DNA of 64,000 bases, taken from NCBI GenBank assembly GCA_014946745.1, contig JADCRD010000003.1:496001-560000 (forward strand), written 5' to 3'. This document shows, in pieces, positions 37,164-47,985 of this stretch (within the stretch, counting starts at the first letter, position 1; each line of letters begins with the position of its first letter). Both the position numbers and the translations under genes were made by a program. Source of the DNA: Lysobacterales bacterium (GTDB lineage: Bacteria; Pseudomonadota; Gammaproteobacteria; Xanthomonadales; Xanthomonadaceae). The notes below the pieces were generated by a model that was given only the letters and a program-made list of their open reading frames with translations, did no database searches and was not told where the DNA came from.

Positions 37164-39530
37164 ATGCGCCGACTGCCCCTGCGCCTCAACGCCACGTTCG
37201 CCCTCTACTGCGCCGCGCTGATGCTGCCGCTCGCGATCAGCGCACAGCCGCTGGAACTCGAGAAGATCATGGACGACCCGGCCTGGATCGGGCCGTCGGT
37301 CGAGAATCCGCACTGGTCGCTGGACGGCCAGACCGCGCTGTTCCAGCTGAAGCGCGCCGACAGCCCGCTGCGCGATCTGCATCGCGTCGGCTTCGACGGT
37401 GCTGCGGCGACCCGGCTCGCGGACGCGGAGCTGGCCGGTGTGGATGCGCCGAACCCGGTGTTCGATGCGGCGGGTGAGCGCGCGCTGTTCCTGCGCGATG
37501 GCGACGTGTTCCTGCGCGAGCTCGGCAGCGGCGCCCTGCGCCAGCTGACCCGCAGCGAGGTGCCCGAAGCTACGCCGGCCTTCATGGCCGACGGCCGGGT
37601 GATGTACCGCGCGGGCGCCGACTGGATCGTGCACGACCTCGGCAGCGGCCTGGCCGGGCCGATCGCGGTGCTGAAGGCCGAGAAGGATCCGGCCGAGGCG
37701 CCGAAGGCCGACGACTTGCGCGACATGCAGCTGCGTCTGATCGCCACGTTGGCGCGCGAGAAGAGCTGGCGCGAGGCCCAGGCCGCGCGCGAGTCCGAGC
37801 TGCGCCGCGGGCTGTCCACGCGGATCGCGCCGCCGGTCTATCTGGGCGACACGGTGACGATCGCCGACAGCGCGCTCAGCCCGGACGGTCGCTGGATGCT
37901 GGTGGTCACCGAGCCCAAGGGCGGCGAGCCGGGCCGCATCGGCAAGATGCCGAAGTACGTCACCGAAACCGGCTACGAAGAAAGTGAGGACGTGCGCGTG
38001 CGCGTCGGTCGCAATCCGCCGGCGGGGCAGGCGCTGGTGCTGGTCGATCTGGCCGATGGCAAGCAGTACCCGCTGGATCTGAAGGCGCTGCCGGGCATCG
38101 ACACCGATCCGCTGGCCGAGCTGCGCGCGGCCGCCGGCAAGGATGCGCTGAAGGGCTTGCGTCCGGTGCGCGTCAACGCCGTCGAGTTCAGCCGCGACGG
38201 CGCGCGTGCGGCGGTGATGCTGCGCTCGGTGGACAACAAGGATCGCTGGATTGCCGAGGTCGAACGCGAGGGCCGTTCGCTCGAAACCCGCCATCGCCTC
38301 ACCGACCCGGGCTGGATCAACTGGAACTTCAACGAGTTCGGCTGGCTGCCCGACAACCGCACGCTCTGGTATCTGTCGGAAGAAGACGGCTACAGCCACT
38401 TCTACACGCGTCGCGGCGACGCGCGGCCGAAGCAGCACACGCGAGGTGCGTGGGAGTTCTCCGAGCCAGTCATCAGCCGCGATGGAGGCGAGGTCTATGC
38501 GCTGGCGAACCAGGAATGGCCGGGCAAGTACGAGGTCGTGCGCCTCGATCTCGGCAGCGACCGCATCGACACGCTCACCGCGCTCGGCGGCGTCAACGCG
38601 TTCGTGCTCGCGCCCGACGAGCAGCGTCTGCTGGTGCTGTATTCCGAGCCGCATCTGCCGCCCCAGCTCGGCGTGCTGCCGGCGAACGGCGGCGCCCTGC
38701 GCGCGCTGACCGACACCCGCAGCGAGGCCTACAAGGCGCAGACCTGGCTTGCGCCCGAGTTCGTGCAGGTGCCCAGCCGCCACGGCGCCGGCACGGTGTG
38801 GGGCAAGTACTACGGCCCGGCCCAGCTTGAGCCGGGCAAGCGCTACCCGATCGTGCTGTTCGTGCACGGTGCCGGCTATCTGCAGAACGTGCACCTGCGC
38901 TGGTCGCAGTACTTCCGTGAGCAGATGTTCCACCAGCTGCTGGTGGAGCACGGCTACATCGTGCTCGACCTCGACTTCCGCGCCTCCGCGGGCTACGGCC
39001 GCGACTGGCGCAACGCGATCTACCGGCAGATGGGCCACCCCGAGCTGGAGGACTACCTCGACGGCATCGAGTGGCTGGTCGAGAACCGCCAGGGCGACCG
39101 CGCCAACGTCGGCATCTACGGCGGCAGCTACGGCGGCTTCATGACCTTCATGGCGATGTTCCGCGAACCCGGGGTCTTCCATGCCGGTGCGGCGCTGCGG
39201 CCGGTCACCGACTGGGCGCAGTACAACCACCCCTACACCTCGAACATCCTCAACACCCCGGACATCGACCCTGAGGCCTACCGCAAGAGCTCGCCCATCG
39301 AGCTGGCCGAAGGCCTGCAGGGCCACCTGCTGATCGCCCACGGCATGATCGACGACAACGTGCTGTACCAGGATTCGGTGCGTCTGGCCCAGCGCCTGAT
39401 CGAGCTGCGCAAGGACCACTGGGAGCTCGCCAGCTACCCGCTGGAGCGCCACGCCTACGTGCATCCCGAGGCCTGGTTCGACCAGTACCGGCGCATCTTC
39501 AAGCTGTTCGAGCGGGTGTTGAAGGATTAA
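37164..39530 (+). CDS. Secreted prolyl oligopeptidase-family peptidase (S9)
   Basis: A 788-residue protein with a signal peptide (about 1-28), a beta-propeller region (about 40-520) and a C-terminal alpha/beta hydrolase. The triad is Ser655 in YGGSYGGF, Asp730 in MIDDNV and His763 in ERHAYVHPE. This is the dipeptidyl peptidase IV/acylaminoacyl peptidase type, which trims peptides outside or at the envelope. The ATG chosen has GGAG 7 nt upstream and begins the signal peptide. It is divergent from lpdA, with 194 bp between the starts. Confidence 0.93.
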   Translation: MRRLPLRLNATFALYCAALMLPLAISAQPLELEKIMDDPAWIGPSVENPHWSLDGQTALFQLKRADSPLRDLHRVGFDGAAATRLADAELAGVDAPNPVFDAAGERALFLRDGDVFLRELGSGALRQLTRSEVPEATPAFMADGRVMYRAGADWIVHDLGSGLAGPIAVLKAEKDPAEAPKADDLRDMQLRLIATLAREKSWREAQAARESELRRGLSTRIAPPVYLGDTVTIADSALSPDGRWMLVVTEPKGGEPGRIGKMPKYVTETGYEESEDVRVRVGRNPPAGQALVLVDLADGKQYPLDLKALPGIDTDPLAELRAAAGKDALKGLRPVRVNAVEFSRDGARAAVMLRSVDNKDRWIAEVEREGRSLETRHRLTDPGWINWNFNEFGWLPDNRTLWYLSEEDGYSHFYTRRGDARPKQHTRGAWEFSEPVISRDGGEVYALANQEWPGKYEVVRLDLGSDRIDTLTALGGVNAFVLAPDEQRLLVLYSEPHLPPQLGVLPANGGALRALTDTRSEAYKAQTWLAPEFVQVPSRHGAGTVWGKYYGPAQLEPGKRYPIVLFVHGAGYLQNVHLRWSQYFREQMFHQLLVEHGYIVLDLDFRASAGYGRDWRNAIYRQMGHPELEDYLDGIEWLVENRQGDRANVGIYGGSYGGFMTFMAMFREPGVFHAGAALRPVTDWAQYNHPYTSNILNTPDIDPEAYRKSSPIELAEGLQGHLLIAHGMIDDNVLYQDSVRLAQRLIELRKDHWELASYPLERHAYVHPEAWFDQYRRIFKLFERVLKD

Positions 39531-39614
39531 GGCGCGTGCCCTCGCCCGGGCCCCGCAGACATCGAGCGGGGCCGGGCGGCGGCGCCTTCGCTTCCTTGGG
39601 GTCGGCCTGGCCTT

Positions 39615-39889
39615 GGTGGGTCAAGACCCACCCTATGACAGCGCATCGCGGGCTCTCCGAAACCGGCATCGCGCCGGGCCCGTGGGCGGGGCGTGGCCTT
39701 GGTGGGTCAAGACCCACCCAATGCGAGCGCATCGCGCGTGCTCCCGAAGCCGGCATCGCGCAGGGCCCACGGGGTGGGCGTGGTTTTGGTGGGTCAAGAC
39801 CCACCCTATGGCAGCGCATCACGTGCTTCCTCCTTTGGGGCTCTCCCGAACGGATGTCGCGCGGCCCATAGGGTGGGTCTTGACCCACC
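39615..39889. repeat. Cluster of four GGTGGGTC palindromes
   Basis: Three copies in one orientation (39615-39637, 39701-39723, 39788-39811) are followed by one facing copy (39867-39889). They are spaced about 86 bp apart and the DNA between them is also similar (GGCATCGCG and GGGCGTGG recur). The cluster fills most of the 500-bp gap 39531-40033, which holds no gene. Confidence 0.88.
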
Positions 39890-39976
39890 AGGCCGAAGCC
39901 TCGGACGCCTCGCGATCCCATCGGGCGCCGACCGCGTCTTCGGCAGAGCGCCGCGCAGATCGGCCCATCGCAAACG

Positions 39977-40008
39977 AAAAGGCCGGCGGGTCGCCCCGCC
40001 GGCCTTTT
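39977..40008 (-). terminator. Terminator of the PKD-subtilase gene
   Basis: A perfect 14-bp stem (AAAAGGCCGGCGGG with its complement) around TCGC lies 25 bp after the stop and ends in TTTT on the minus strand. It is a strong intrinsic terminator and, being symmetric, would also stop leftover transcription from the S9 gene. Confidence 0.9.
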
Positions 40009-40033
40009 GCTCATCGAGAACTCCGATCAAGCG

Positions 40034-41797
<1,764 letters not shown>

Positions 41798-42091
41798 CAG
41801 ATGTGACTCCCCGTTGAGTTCAGCGGATTGGACCGGTGGGAGCGGATGCCCTCTGGTACCGGCGCGCGACGCGGGAGTGACGTGTCCATGTGATCTGGCG
41901 GCGGGCTCCCCCCGGAGCCCGTGCCGGGCGTCATGCCCCGCGATCGCGCAGCGGAACGTATGTCGAGGTGTCGTGATGTGTCAATCTGCAAACGCGCATT
42001 TGCAGGCTCGCAGCGCGATCAGGCTGCCAAAGCGTGATTGACATCGCGAACAGGCGCTCGGATGTGAAGAGCGACACGCTCTGACTGCGCG

Positions 42092-42676
42092 TCAGTCCGC
42101 AAGCGCCTCGGCCACCGCACGCCGCAGCGAGGGCACCACCTCCACATCGAACCAGGGGTTGCTCGCCACCCAAAGCTGGTTGCGAGGGCTCGGATGCGGC
42201 AAGGGAAAGAATGGCGGCCCGAACCGCGCATGCTCTCGCACGGTGTCGGTCAGCGTGCGCCCGCGCGCGGCGCCGAGAAATCCGAGCTGGGCGTAGTGAC
42301 CGATCAGCAGGGTGAGGCGCACATGCGGCAGCAGCGGCAGCAGCTGCGGGTGCCAGGTCGGCGCGCACTCCGGCCGCGGCGGCAGATCGCCGGCGCTGCC
42401 CTTGCCCGGATAGCAGAAGCCCATCGGCACGATGGCGATGCGGCTGGCGTCGTAGAACTGCCCGCGCTCCAGCCCCAGCCAGTGGCGCAGGCGGATGCCG
42501 GAGGCATCGTTCCAGGGGATGCCGGACTCGTGGACTTTGGTGCCCGGTGCCTGCCCGACGATCAACAGCCGCGCGCTGGTCTGCGCACGCAGCACGGGCT
42601 TCGGGCCGAGCGGCAGGTGCGCCTCGCAGAGGCGGCAGTCGCGGATGCGCGTCAGCAGGGCATCGAGTTCGCTCAT
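42092..42676 (-). CDS. Uracil-DNA glycosylase family protein
   Basis: A 194-residue protein of the UDG superfamily. The first motif reads LLIVGQAPGTKVHESGIPWNDASG, with the G-Q-A-P-G loop of family 4/5-like enzymes, and the last motif is HPSPRNQLW. Two cysteines near the start (CRLCEAH) recall the Fe-S ligands of some families, but the full set of four is not evident. It probably acts in base excision repair or a related base-recognition role. It lies 16 bp after the GlcD-like gene on the same strand and may be co-transcribed. Confidence 0.85.
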   Translation of the reverse strand: MSELDALLTRIRDCRLCEAHLPLGPKPVLRAQTSARLLIVGQAPGTKVHESGIPWNDASGIRLRHWLGLERGQFYDASRIAIVPMGFCYPGKGSAGDLPPRPECAPTWHPQLLPLLPHVRLTLLIGHYAQLGFLGAARGRTLTDTVREHARFGPPFFPLPHPSPRNQLWVASNPWFDVEVVPSLRRAVAEALAD

Positions 42677-42692
42677 CCGTGTGCGCGGGCCT

Positions 42693-44093
42693 TCAGTCGA
42701 GGTCGGGCAGCAGTTTGCCCGGATTGAGCAGGCCCTTGGGATCGAAGGCGCGCTTGACCGCGGCCATCAGCTCCAGGGTGCGTGCATCGATGGCGGCGCG
42801 CATGAAGGGCCGCTTGGCCAGCCCGATGCCGTGCTCGCCCGACAGCGTGCCGTCGAGCGCGATCACCAGGCCGAACAGGCCTTCGAGGCAGGCCTCGGCG
42901 GCGGCATCGCGGCCGGGCTCGGCGGGGTCATACATCAGGTTGACGTGGATATTGCCGTTGCCGGCGTGGCCGAAGTTGACGATGCGGATGCCGTGCTGGT
43001 GCGACAGCCCGCGCACGCCCTCGATCAGCTCGGGCAGACGCGAGACCGGCACCACCACGTCCTCGTTGATCTTCTTTGGCGCCAGCGAGCGCAGCGCCGG
43101 CGACAGAGCCTTGCGGGCGGCCCACAGGGCTTCGCTGTCGGCGGCGTCGCGCGCGACCTGCAGATCGTTCAGGCCACGGCCTTCCGCGGCACGCGCCACG
43201 GCGGTCGCCGCGCGCTCAAGGCTGTCCGCATCGCCATCGACCTCGACCAGCAGCAGGGCCTCGCCGGGCGGCAGATCGAGGCCGCGCGCCCGCACCAGGG
43301 CCAGCGCCTCACCGTCCATGAACTCCAGCGCGCAGGGCGTCATCGGCTGGGCCATGATCCGCGCCACCGCTTCCGCCGCGGCGACGATGTCGGCGTAGAT
43401 CAGGCGCAAGCCGCGACGCAGCGGCGGCAGCGGCGTGAGCTTCAGCGTGGCCTCGGTGATCAGCGCCAGCGTGCCTTCGGAGCCAATCAAGAGGCGCGTC
43501 AGATCGAAGCCGACCGCGCCCTTGCTGGTGGGCGCGCCGCAGCGGAAAGCGTGGCCGCTGCCATCGACCGCGCGCAGGGCCAGAACGTTGTCGCGACAGG
43601 CGCCGTACTTCACCGCGCGTGGGCCGCCGGCGTTGCAGGCGAGGTTGCCGCCGATCGTGGAATACGGCGCCGAGGTCGGGTCCGGCGGCCAGAAGAAGCC
43701 ATGCGGCGCGAGCGCCGACTGCAGATCGCCGTTCAACACGCCCGGCTCGACCACGGCGTAGCGGTCGGCGGTGTTGATGTCGACGATGCGGCGCATGCGC
43801 TCGAAGCTTAGCGCCACGCCGCCGGCGATCGGCACGCTGGCACCCGTGGTGTTGGTGCCGCGGCCGCGCGCGGTGACGGGCAGATCGTGTTCGGCACAGA
43901 CCGCGACGACGGCCGCCACCTGCTCCGCCGTCTCGGGCAGGGCCACCGCCAGCGGCAGGGCCTGGCGCTTGCTGTTGTCGACGCTGTAGGCGATGCGGTC
44001 GGCCGACGCCAGCAGCAGCGCGGCCGGCGGCAGCGCCGCGTGCAGGGCACGCAGGGCGGAGGGGCTCAGCGAGATGGGCCAGGGCGATGACAT
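42693..44093 (-). CDS. FAD-linked oxidase (GlcD/D-lactate dehydrogenase type)
   Basis: A 466-residue flavoprotein with a PCMH-type FAD-binding domain (about 45-220: VTARGRGTNTTGAS, TSAPYSTIGGNLACNAGG, LIGSEGTLALITEATL) and a C-terminal FAD-oxidase domain with FGHAGNGNIHVN, SGEHGIG and LNPGKLLPD. These are the hallmarks of the GlcD family, which oxidises 2-hydroxy acids such as D-lactate, glycolate or D-2-hydroxyglutarate. There is no GlcE/GlcF or Fe-S partner next to it, so a stand-alone D-2-hydroxyacid dehydrogenase is likely; the substrate is not determined. It is divergent from the response regulator. Confidence 0.92.
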   Translation of the reverse strand: MSSPWPISLSPSALRALHAALPPAALLLASADRIAYSVDNSKRQALPLAVALPETAEQVAAVVAVCAEHDLPVTARGRGTNTTGASVPIAGGVALSFERMRRIVDINTADRYAVVEPGVLNGDLQSALAPHGFFWPPDPTSAPYSTIGGNLACNAGGPRAVKYGACRDNVLALRAVDGSGHAFRCGAPTSKGAVGFDLTRLLIGSEGTLALITEATLKLTPLPPLRRGLRLIYADIVAAAEAVARIMAQPMTPCALEFMDGEALALVRARGLDLPPGEALLLVEVDGDADSLERAATAVARAAEGRGLNDLQVARDAADSEALWAARKALSPALRSLAPKKINEDVVVPVSRLPELIEGVRGLSHQHGIRIVNFGHAGNGNIHVNLMYDPAEPGRDAAAEACLEGLFGLVIALDGTLSGEHGIGLAKRPFMRAAIDARTLELMAAVKRAFDPKGLLNPGKLLPDLD

Positions 44094-44243
44094 CCGCTGC
44101 AGTGTATCGGCAGGGCCGCGGGTGAACGAAGCGCGCGCCGGGCTGTCCACCGCGATCGCGTTAACCGTTACCCTTGCGACGCGGCCCAGCCCACGCCACC
44201 GCGCCCGCCCGCGCCCTGAGCGCCCCACACCACAGCGGACCCC

Positions 44244-44936
44244 ATGCGCATCCTGGTCATCGAAGACAACACCGACATCGCCGCCAACCTCGGCGACTAT
44301 CTGGAAGACCGCGGCCACATCGTCGACTTCGCCGCCGACGGCGTCACCGGCCTGCACCTGGCCGTGGTCAACGAGTTCGACGCCATCGTGCTCGATCTCA
44401 ACCTGCCCGGCATGGATGGGCTTGAGGTCTGCCGCAAGCTGCGCCAGGACGCTCGCCGGCAGACGCCGGTGCTGATGCTTACCGCACGCGACGCGCTGGA
44501 GCAGAAGCTCGCCGGCTTCGATGTCGGCGCCGACGATTACCTGGTCAAACCCTTCGCCCTGCAGGAAGTCGAAGCCCGGCTCACCGTGCTGGCGCGCCGC
44601 GGCAAGGGCCAGCAGCCGCGCGTGCTGGAGGTGGCCGACCTGCGCTACAACCTGGACACGCTGGAGATCAGCCGCGCCGGCAAGTCGATCAACTTGAACC
44701 CGACCGCGCTGAAGATCCTGCAGTGCCTGATGGAAGCCAGCCCCTCGGTGGTGACGCGGCAGGAGCTGGAAACCCGCGTCTGGGGCGAGGAGCTGCCCGA
44801 CAGCGACTCCCTGCGCGTCCACATCCACGGTCTGCGTGCGGCGCTGGACAAGCCCTTCGACAAGCCGCTGATCCACACCCGCCACGGAATCGGATATCGC
44901 CTTGCCGACACCGAAGCAGTTCAGACGCCGGCTTAG
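44244..44936 (+). CDS. OmpR-family response regulator
   Basis: A 230-residue two-component regulator. The receiver domain (1-120) has the acidic pocket EDN (7-9), phosphoacceptor Asp51 in IVLDLNLPG and Lys in LVKPF. A winged-helix DNA-binding domain of OmpR type (about 130-225) follows, with TALKILQCLMEA and the HTRHGIGYRL wing. It activates or represses target genes when phosphorylated by the kinase that overlaps its 3' end. Targets are not visible here. Confidence 0.95.
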   Translation: MRILVIEDNTDIAANLGDYLEDRGHIVDFAADGVTGLHLAVVNEFDAIVLDLNLPGMDGLEVCRKLRQDARRQTPVLMLTARDALEQKLAGFDVGADDYLVKPFALQEVEARLTVLARRGKGQQPRVLEVADLRYNLDTLEISRAGKSINLNPTALKILQCLMEASPSVVTRQELETRVWGEELPDSDSLRVHIHGLRAALDKPFDKPLIHTRHGIGYRLADTEAVQTPA

Positions 44937-46215
44937 AAGCCGGATCATCATCTCCTTCCTGATTCTCGGCAGCGGGCTCACGGCCCTGTTCGCCGTGGCC
45001 ACGATCGGCCTGCGCACGCGCCTTGAGAACCAGCTGGTCGATAACTGGCTGGCCCAGGAGGCGCAGAACTTCGTCGACTTCAAGCGCCTGAACCCGGCGC
45101 CGGATGCGCAGTTCCAGTTCTCGCGCCAGATCGAGCTGTTCGTGGTGCGCAGCAATCGCCAGGAGAGCGTGCCCTTCCGCTGGCGTGAACTGCCCGAGGG
45201 CGTGCACCAGGTGGTCGAGGCCGGACCCGAGGGCGAGCCCACCGAGTACAAGCTGGCGGTGCATCGAGCCTCCGATCTGGTTGGCTTCCTGCGCTACGAC
45301 TACTCGAAGGAGGCCCTGGGCCAACGCCAGCTGATCACCGCCCTGATCGCCGCGGTGGCAATCTTTTCGGTGCTTGCTGGCTTGATCGGCTTGTGGTCCT
45401 CGCGCCGCGTGATGCAGCCGGTGGCCGAGCTGGCGCGCCGCGTCGAGGGCTACAGCAGCCGCAGCGCGCCCGAGAAGCTCGCGCCGCATTTCCCCGACGA
45501 CGAGGTCGGCCAGCTGGCCAGCGCGCTCGACGACTATGCCGAACAGCTGACCGAGCGTGTGACCCGCGATCGTGAGTTCAACGCCGACGTCAGCCACGAG
45601 CTGCGCACGCCGCTGGCGGTGATCCGCGGCGCGGTCGAGCTGATCCAGTCGCAGCCCGATCTGAACGACAAGACCCGCCAGCGCCTGCAGCGCATCGAAC
45701 GCGCCGTGCAGCAGTGCACGGACCTGATCACCGCGCTGCTGATGCTGTCGCGCGGTGAGCGCGGCAGCGGCGCCACCGACGTGCGCAAGCTGGCCGAGCA
45801 GCTTGCCGAAGCCAACCGCGTCAACATCGGATCGAAGCCCATCAAGGTCCTCGTCGAAGGCCAGCAGGGCGTGCTGGTCGATGCGCCCGAGGCCATCGTC
45901 GCGGTCGCGCTCGGCAACCTTATCGTCAACGCCTTCAAGTACACCAAAGAGGGCGAGATCCGCATCAGCGTGCTCGGCGACCGCGTCGAAGTGCGCGACA
46001 GCGGCCCCGGCATCCCGGAAGACGAAGCCGCCCGGCTGTTCGAGCGCGGCTACCGCGGCAGCAGCTCCGAGGGCAGCAAGGGCGGCGGCATTGGCCTCGC
46101 CATCGTGCGGCGTCTGTGCGAGCTCTACGACTGGAAGGTCAGCCTGGCGCCGCGTGCGGATCAGCAGGGAGCGCTGGCAACGCTGGAGTTCGCGGCGTTC
46201 ATGCGCAAGGCGTAG
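44902..46215 (+). CDS. Sensor histidine kinase
   Basis: A 437-residue membrane kinase: two membrane segments (about 13-36 and 144-166), a periplasmic sensor of about 105 residues, a HAMP-like linker, HisKA with phosphorylated His232 in NADVSHELRTPL, and HATPase with NLIVNAFKYT, DSGPGIPE and GGGIGLAIV. The only plausible start is TTG at 44902, which overlaps the regulator gene by 35 bp and gives a basic N-terminus before the first membrane segment. The periplasmic domain has no recognisable ligand pocket. Confidence 0.93.
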   Translation: MPTPKQFRRRLRSRIIISFLILGSGLTALFAVATIGLRTRLENQLVDNWLAQEAQNFVDFKRLNPAPDAQFQFSRQIELFVVRSNRQESVPFRWRELPEGVHQVVEAGPEGEPTEYKLAVHRASDLVGFLRYDYSKEALGQRQLITALIAAVAIFSVLAGLIGLWSSRRVMQPVAELARRVEGYSSRSAPEKLAPHFPDDEVGQLASALDDYAEQLTERVTRDREFNADVSHELRTPLAVIRGAVELIQSQPDLNDKTRQRLQRIERAVQQCTDLITALLMLSRGERGSGATDVRKLAEQLAEANRVNIGSKPIKVLVEGQQGVLVDAPEAIVAVALGNLIVNAFKYTKEGEIRISVLGDRVEVRDSGPGIPEDEAARLFERGYRGSSSEGSKGGGIGLAIVRRLCELYDWKVSLAPRADQQGALATLEFAAFMRKA

Positions 46216-46255
46216 GGCGGGCGGCTGGGAGCCTGTCGGACTTTGGATGGCCGGG

Positions 46256-46285
46256 CTAGCAGGCTGCTTTTCAACAGCCTGCTAG
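46256..46285 (+). terminator. Hairpin after the two-component operon
   Basis: CTAGCAGGCTG pairs perfectly with CAGCCTGCTAG over 11 bp around an 8-nt loop that contains TTTT, 40 bp after the kinase stop. There is no T-run after the stem, so it may be a repeat-type hairpin rather than a strict terminator. Confidence 0.6.
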
Positions 46286-46865
46286 GTGCGCGGCGCGCCC
46301 GCGCGGAACCTCTGCACCTGGGGCGCTCTTCGATCAGACCTCAATCCCAGAACGGCAACACTCGCCACCCCCACGGTGCAGCACGTGCGGAACGGGGCGG
46401 ATCCGCGCCGCCCCGCAGCGCGTAAGCGACAGCCAAAGGCAGACAGCGTGGGAGCGGTGGCGCCCTTGGCATGAGGCGCAGACTGCGGTGCCTGCAGCCG
46501 GGGGTTTCGCCTGCCGCGAGCCCGGCGGCTGTCAGATCTGACAGGTAGGCGCGACCCGTTCCGCAGCTCACCATTCGGCGGTCGGAAGCGCAGCACCTCT
46601 TCGGTGCGCCAGAGCTGGCGGGTGGCAAGGCTGAAGCCTTCAGCATTGCCGCGCGCCAGCGAGGGCGCGCACGCGGGTCAGCCACAGTGCGATGCGGGCG
46701 ACTTCCGACCCTGTTGCGATCTGTCCAGTTGGCCGCGGTGCCAATCCGTGCCGGCGCCACCACCACGGACTGCCTGTGGCGGGGCGCGTCATGCGGAGGG
46801 TGTCGCGGGCCGATCTGCGACGGCACGCGACCCTCGACTATCGCTTCCCACACTGGAGAACCCGC
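46286..46865. other. Non-coding stretch with a 16-bp palindrome
   Basis: I see no convincing gene in these 580 bp; frames through it are Arg/Pro-rich and lack ribosome sites. At 46529-46544 there is a perfect palindrome, CTGTCAGATCTGACAG, set in more random sequence, which could be an operator. It lies about 320 bp upstream of the cysteine-rich peptide gene. Confidence 0.55.
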
Positions 46866-47087
46866 ATGAAACTGAAGCGAATCGTGTTCTGGGGCGCATG
46901 CGCCCTGTCCGTCGGCTTGGGCATGGGCGTTGCCATGGCGCAGTCGGTGCCCGACCTGCGCTGCCAGTACTGCCAGACCATCTTCATGCAGTGCCTTGCC
47001 GCCTGTGACGCGGAAGGTGGAGAGGGCGACTGCTATCGGCCGTGCATTGTTCAGCGCCGGCTCTGTCAGCAGACCTTCTGCAATTGA
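46866..47087 (+). CDS. Small secreted cysteine-rich protein
   Basis: A 73-residue product: signal peptide ending AMA (about residue 25) and a mature peptide of 48 residues with eight cysteines (RCQYC, QC, AAC, DC, PC, LC, FC). The even number and the regular spacing suggest four disulfides or metal binding. The protein is acidic in the middle (DAEGGEGD) and ends in CN. No family is recognised. The gene next to it encodes a membrane-anchored glutaredoxin domain whose active site should face the same compartment, so the two may form a redox pair. Confidence 0.75.
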   Translation: MKLKRIVFWGACALSVGLGMGVAMAQSVPDLRCQYCQTIFMQCLAACDAEGGEGDCYRPCIVQRRLCQQTFCN

Positions 47088-47158
47088 GTGTGACGCGGCG
47101 GGGTGCCTGCCCGGCCCCCGCCGCACCTGCAGACGCACACGCATCAGGGAGACCGCGC

Positions 47159-47563
47159 GTGTCCAAACGATGGGCCATGGGCGTTGGCGTCGCTGCCATC
47201 GTCGGCTGCTTTCTGCTGGGGCTTTGGCTGGGGCCGATCGCCGCGGGCTATCTGCGCGCGGATGCCCCGACCTCGGCCTATGTGCACTACGACAGTTCGC
47301 GCCTGAGAGAGCGCACGGGGCGCTCGGTCATCCTCTTCTCTACCGCCACCTGCGGCTACTGCGCACAGGCCCGTGCCTTGCTGGATGCGCGCGGCGTTGC
47401 CTATGCCGATCTGCGCATCGACGGCTCCGAGGAGGCGCGTCAAGAGTTCGAGGCTTTGTCCGCCGTGGGCGTGCCGGTGCTGTTGATCGGCCAGCGTCGG
47501 ATCGAGGGCTTCCGCGAGCAGAGCATCGTCGATGCGCTCGTTGCGCTTGGCAGCGACGGCTGA
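47159..47563 (+). CDS. Membrane-anchored glutaredoxin-like protein
   Basis: A 134-residue protein with an N-terminal signal anchor (about 6-29) and a glutaredoxin fold. The active site is Cys65-Gly-Tyr-Cys68 in FSTATCGYCAQAR, and the cis-Pro comes in GVPVLLIG. A GTG start with GGAG 7 nt upstream is used; the frame continues upstream into the previous gene without support. The topology places the redox site outside the inner membrane, which is unusual for glutaredoxins because they normally work with cytoplasmic glutathione. It lies 71 bp after the cysteine-rich protein gene, same strand. Confidence 0.82.
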   Translation: MSKRWAMGVGVAAIVGCFLLGLWLGPIAAGYLRADAPTSAYVHYDSSRLRERTGRSVILFSTATCGYCAQARALLDARGVAYADLRIDGSEEARQEFEALSAVGVPVLLIGQRRIEGFREQSIVDALVALGSDG

Positions 47564-47985
47564 GAGCGTGTGAGAGGCCATCCGCCTACGGCGGCTGCTG
47601 CTTCCTGACGCCCGTGCCTGCAGCCCGTTTCGCGGACTCCGCGGTTGTCGGGTTCAACAAACTCCTTTGCGTTCGCGTCGCGCGCTTTGCCACGAACGAG
47701 CGGAGACGCCCTCGCGACTGCGTCGGGATTGTTCACACGCTCCCAGCGCAAGGAGGCCCGGTGTCGTCCAGAACACCGACCGCGGCCGACCGCCGGGGTC
47801 GCGGCAGCTGCGCTTGCGGTGGGGCGGCGCTTTGCCAGGAGGCGCGGCGACCGAAGCGTCCAGAAGCGGGCAGGGCACGGCTTCGGGCCCTGTTCGGATT
47901 CGGACAGTTGTCCCTTGCAGGCTCAGCAAGTGATTGATCGAGCGACGAAAAGGCCCTTGGCACACTGCGTGCTAGCTCCCAGGGC
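47564..47985. other. Intergenic stretch without a recognised gene
   Basis: These 422 bp contain frames rich in Arg/Pro/Ser on both strands, none with a family resemblance or a good ribosome site. The promoter of the long export operon that starts at 47986 should lie at its right end. I see no clear promoter boxes. Confidence 0.4.
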
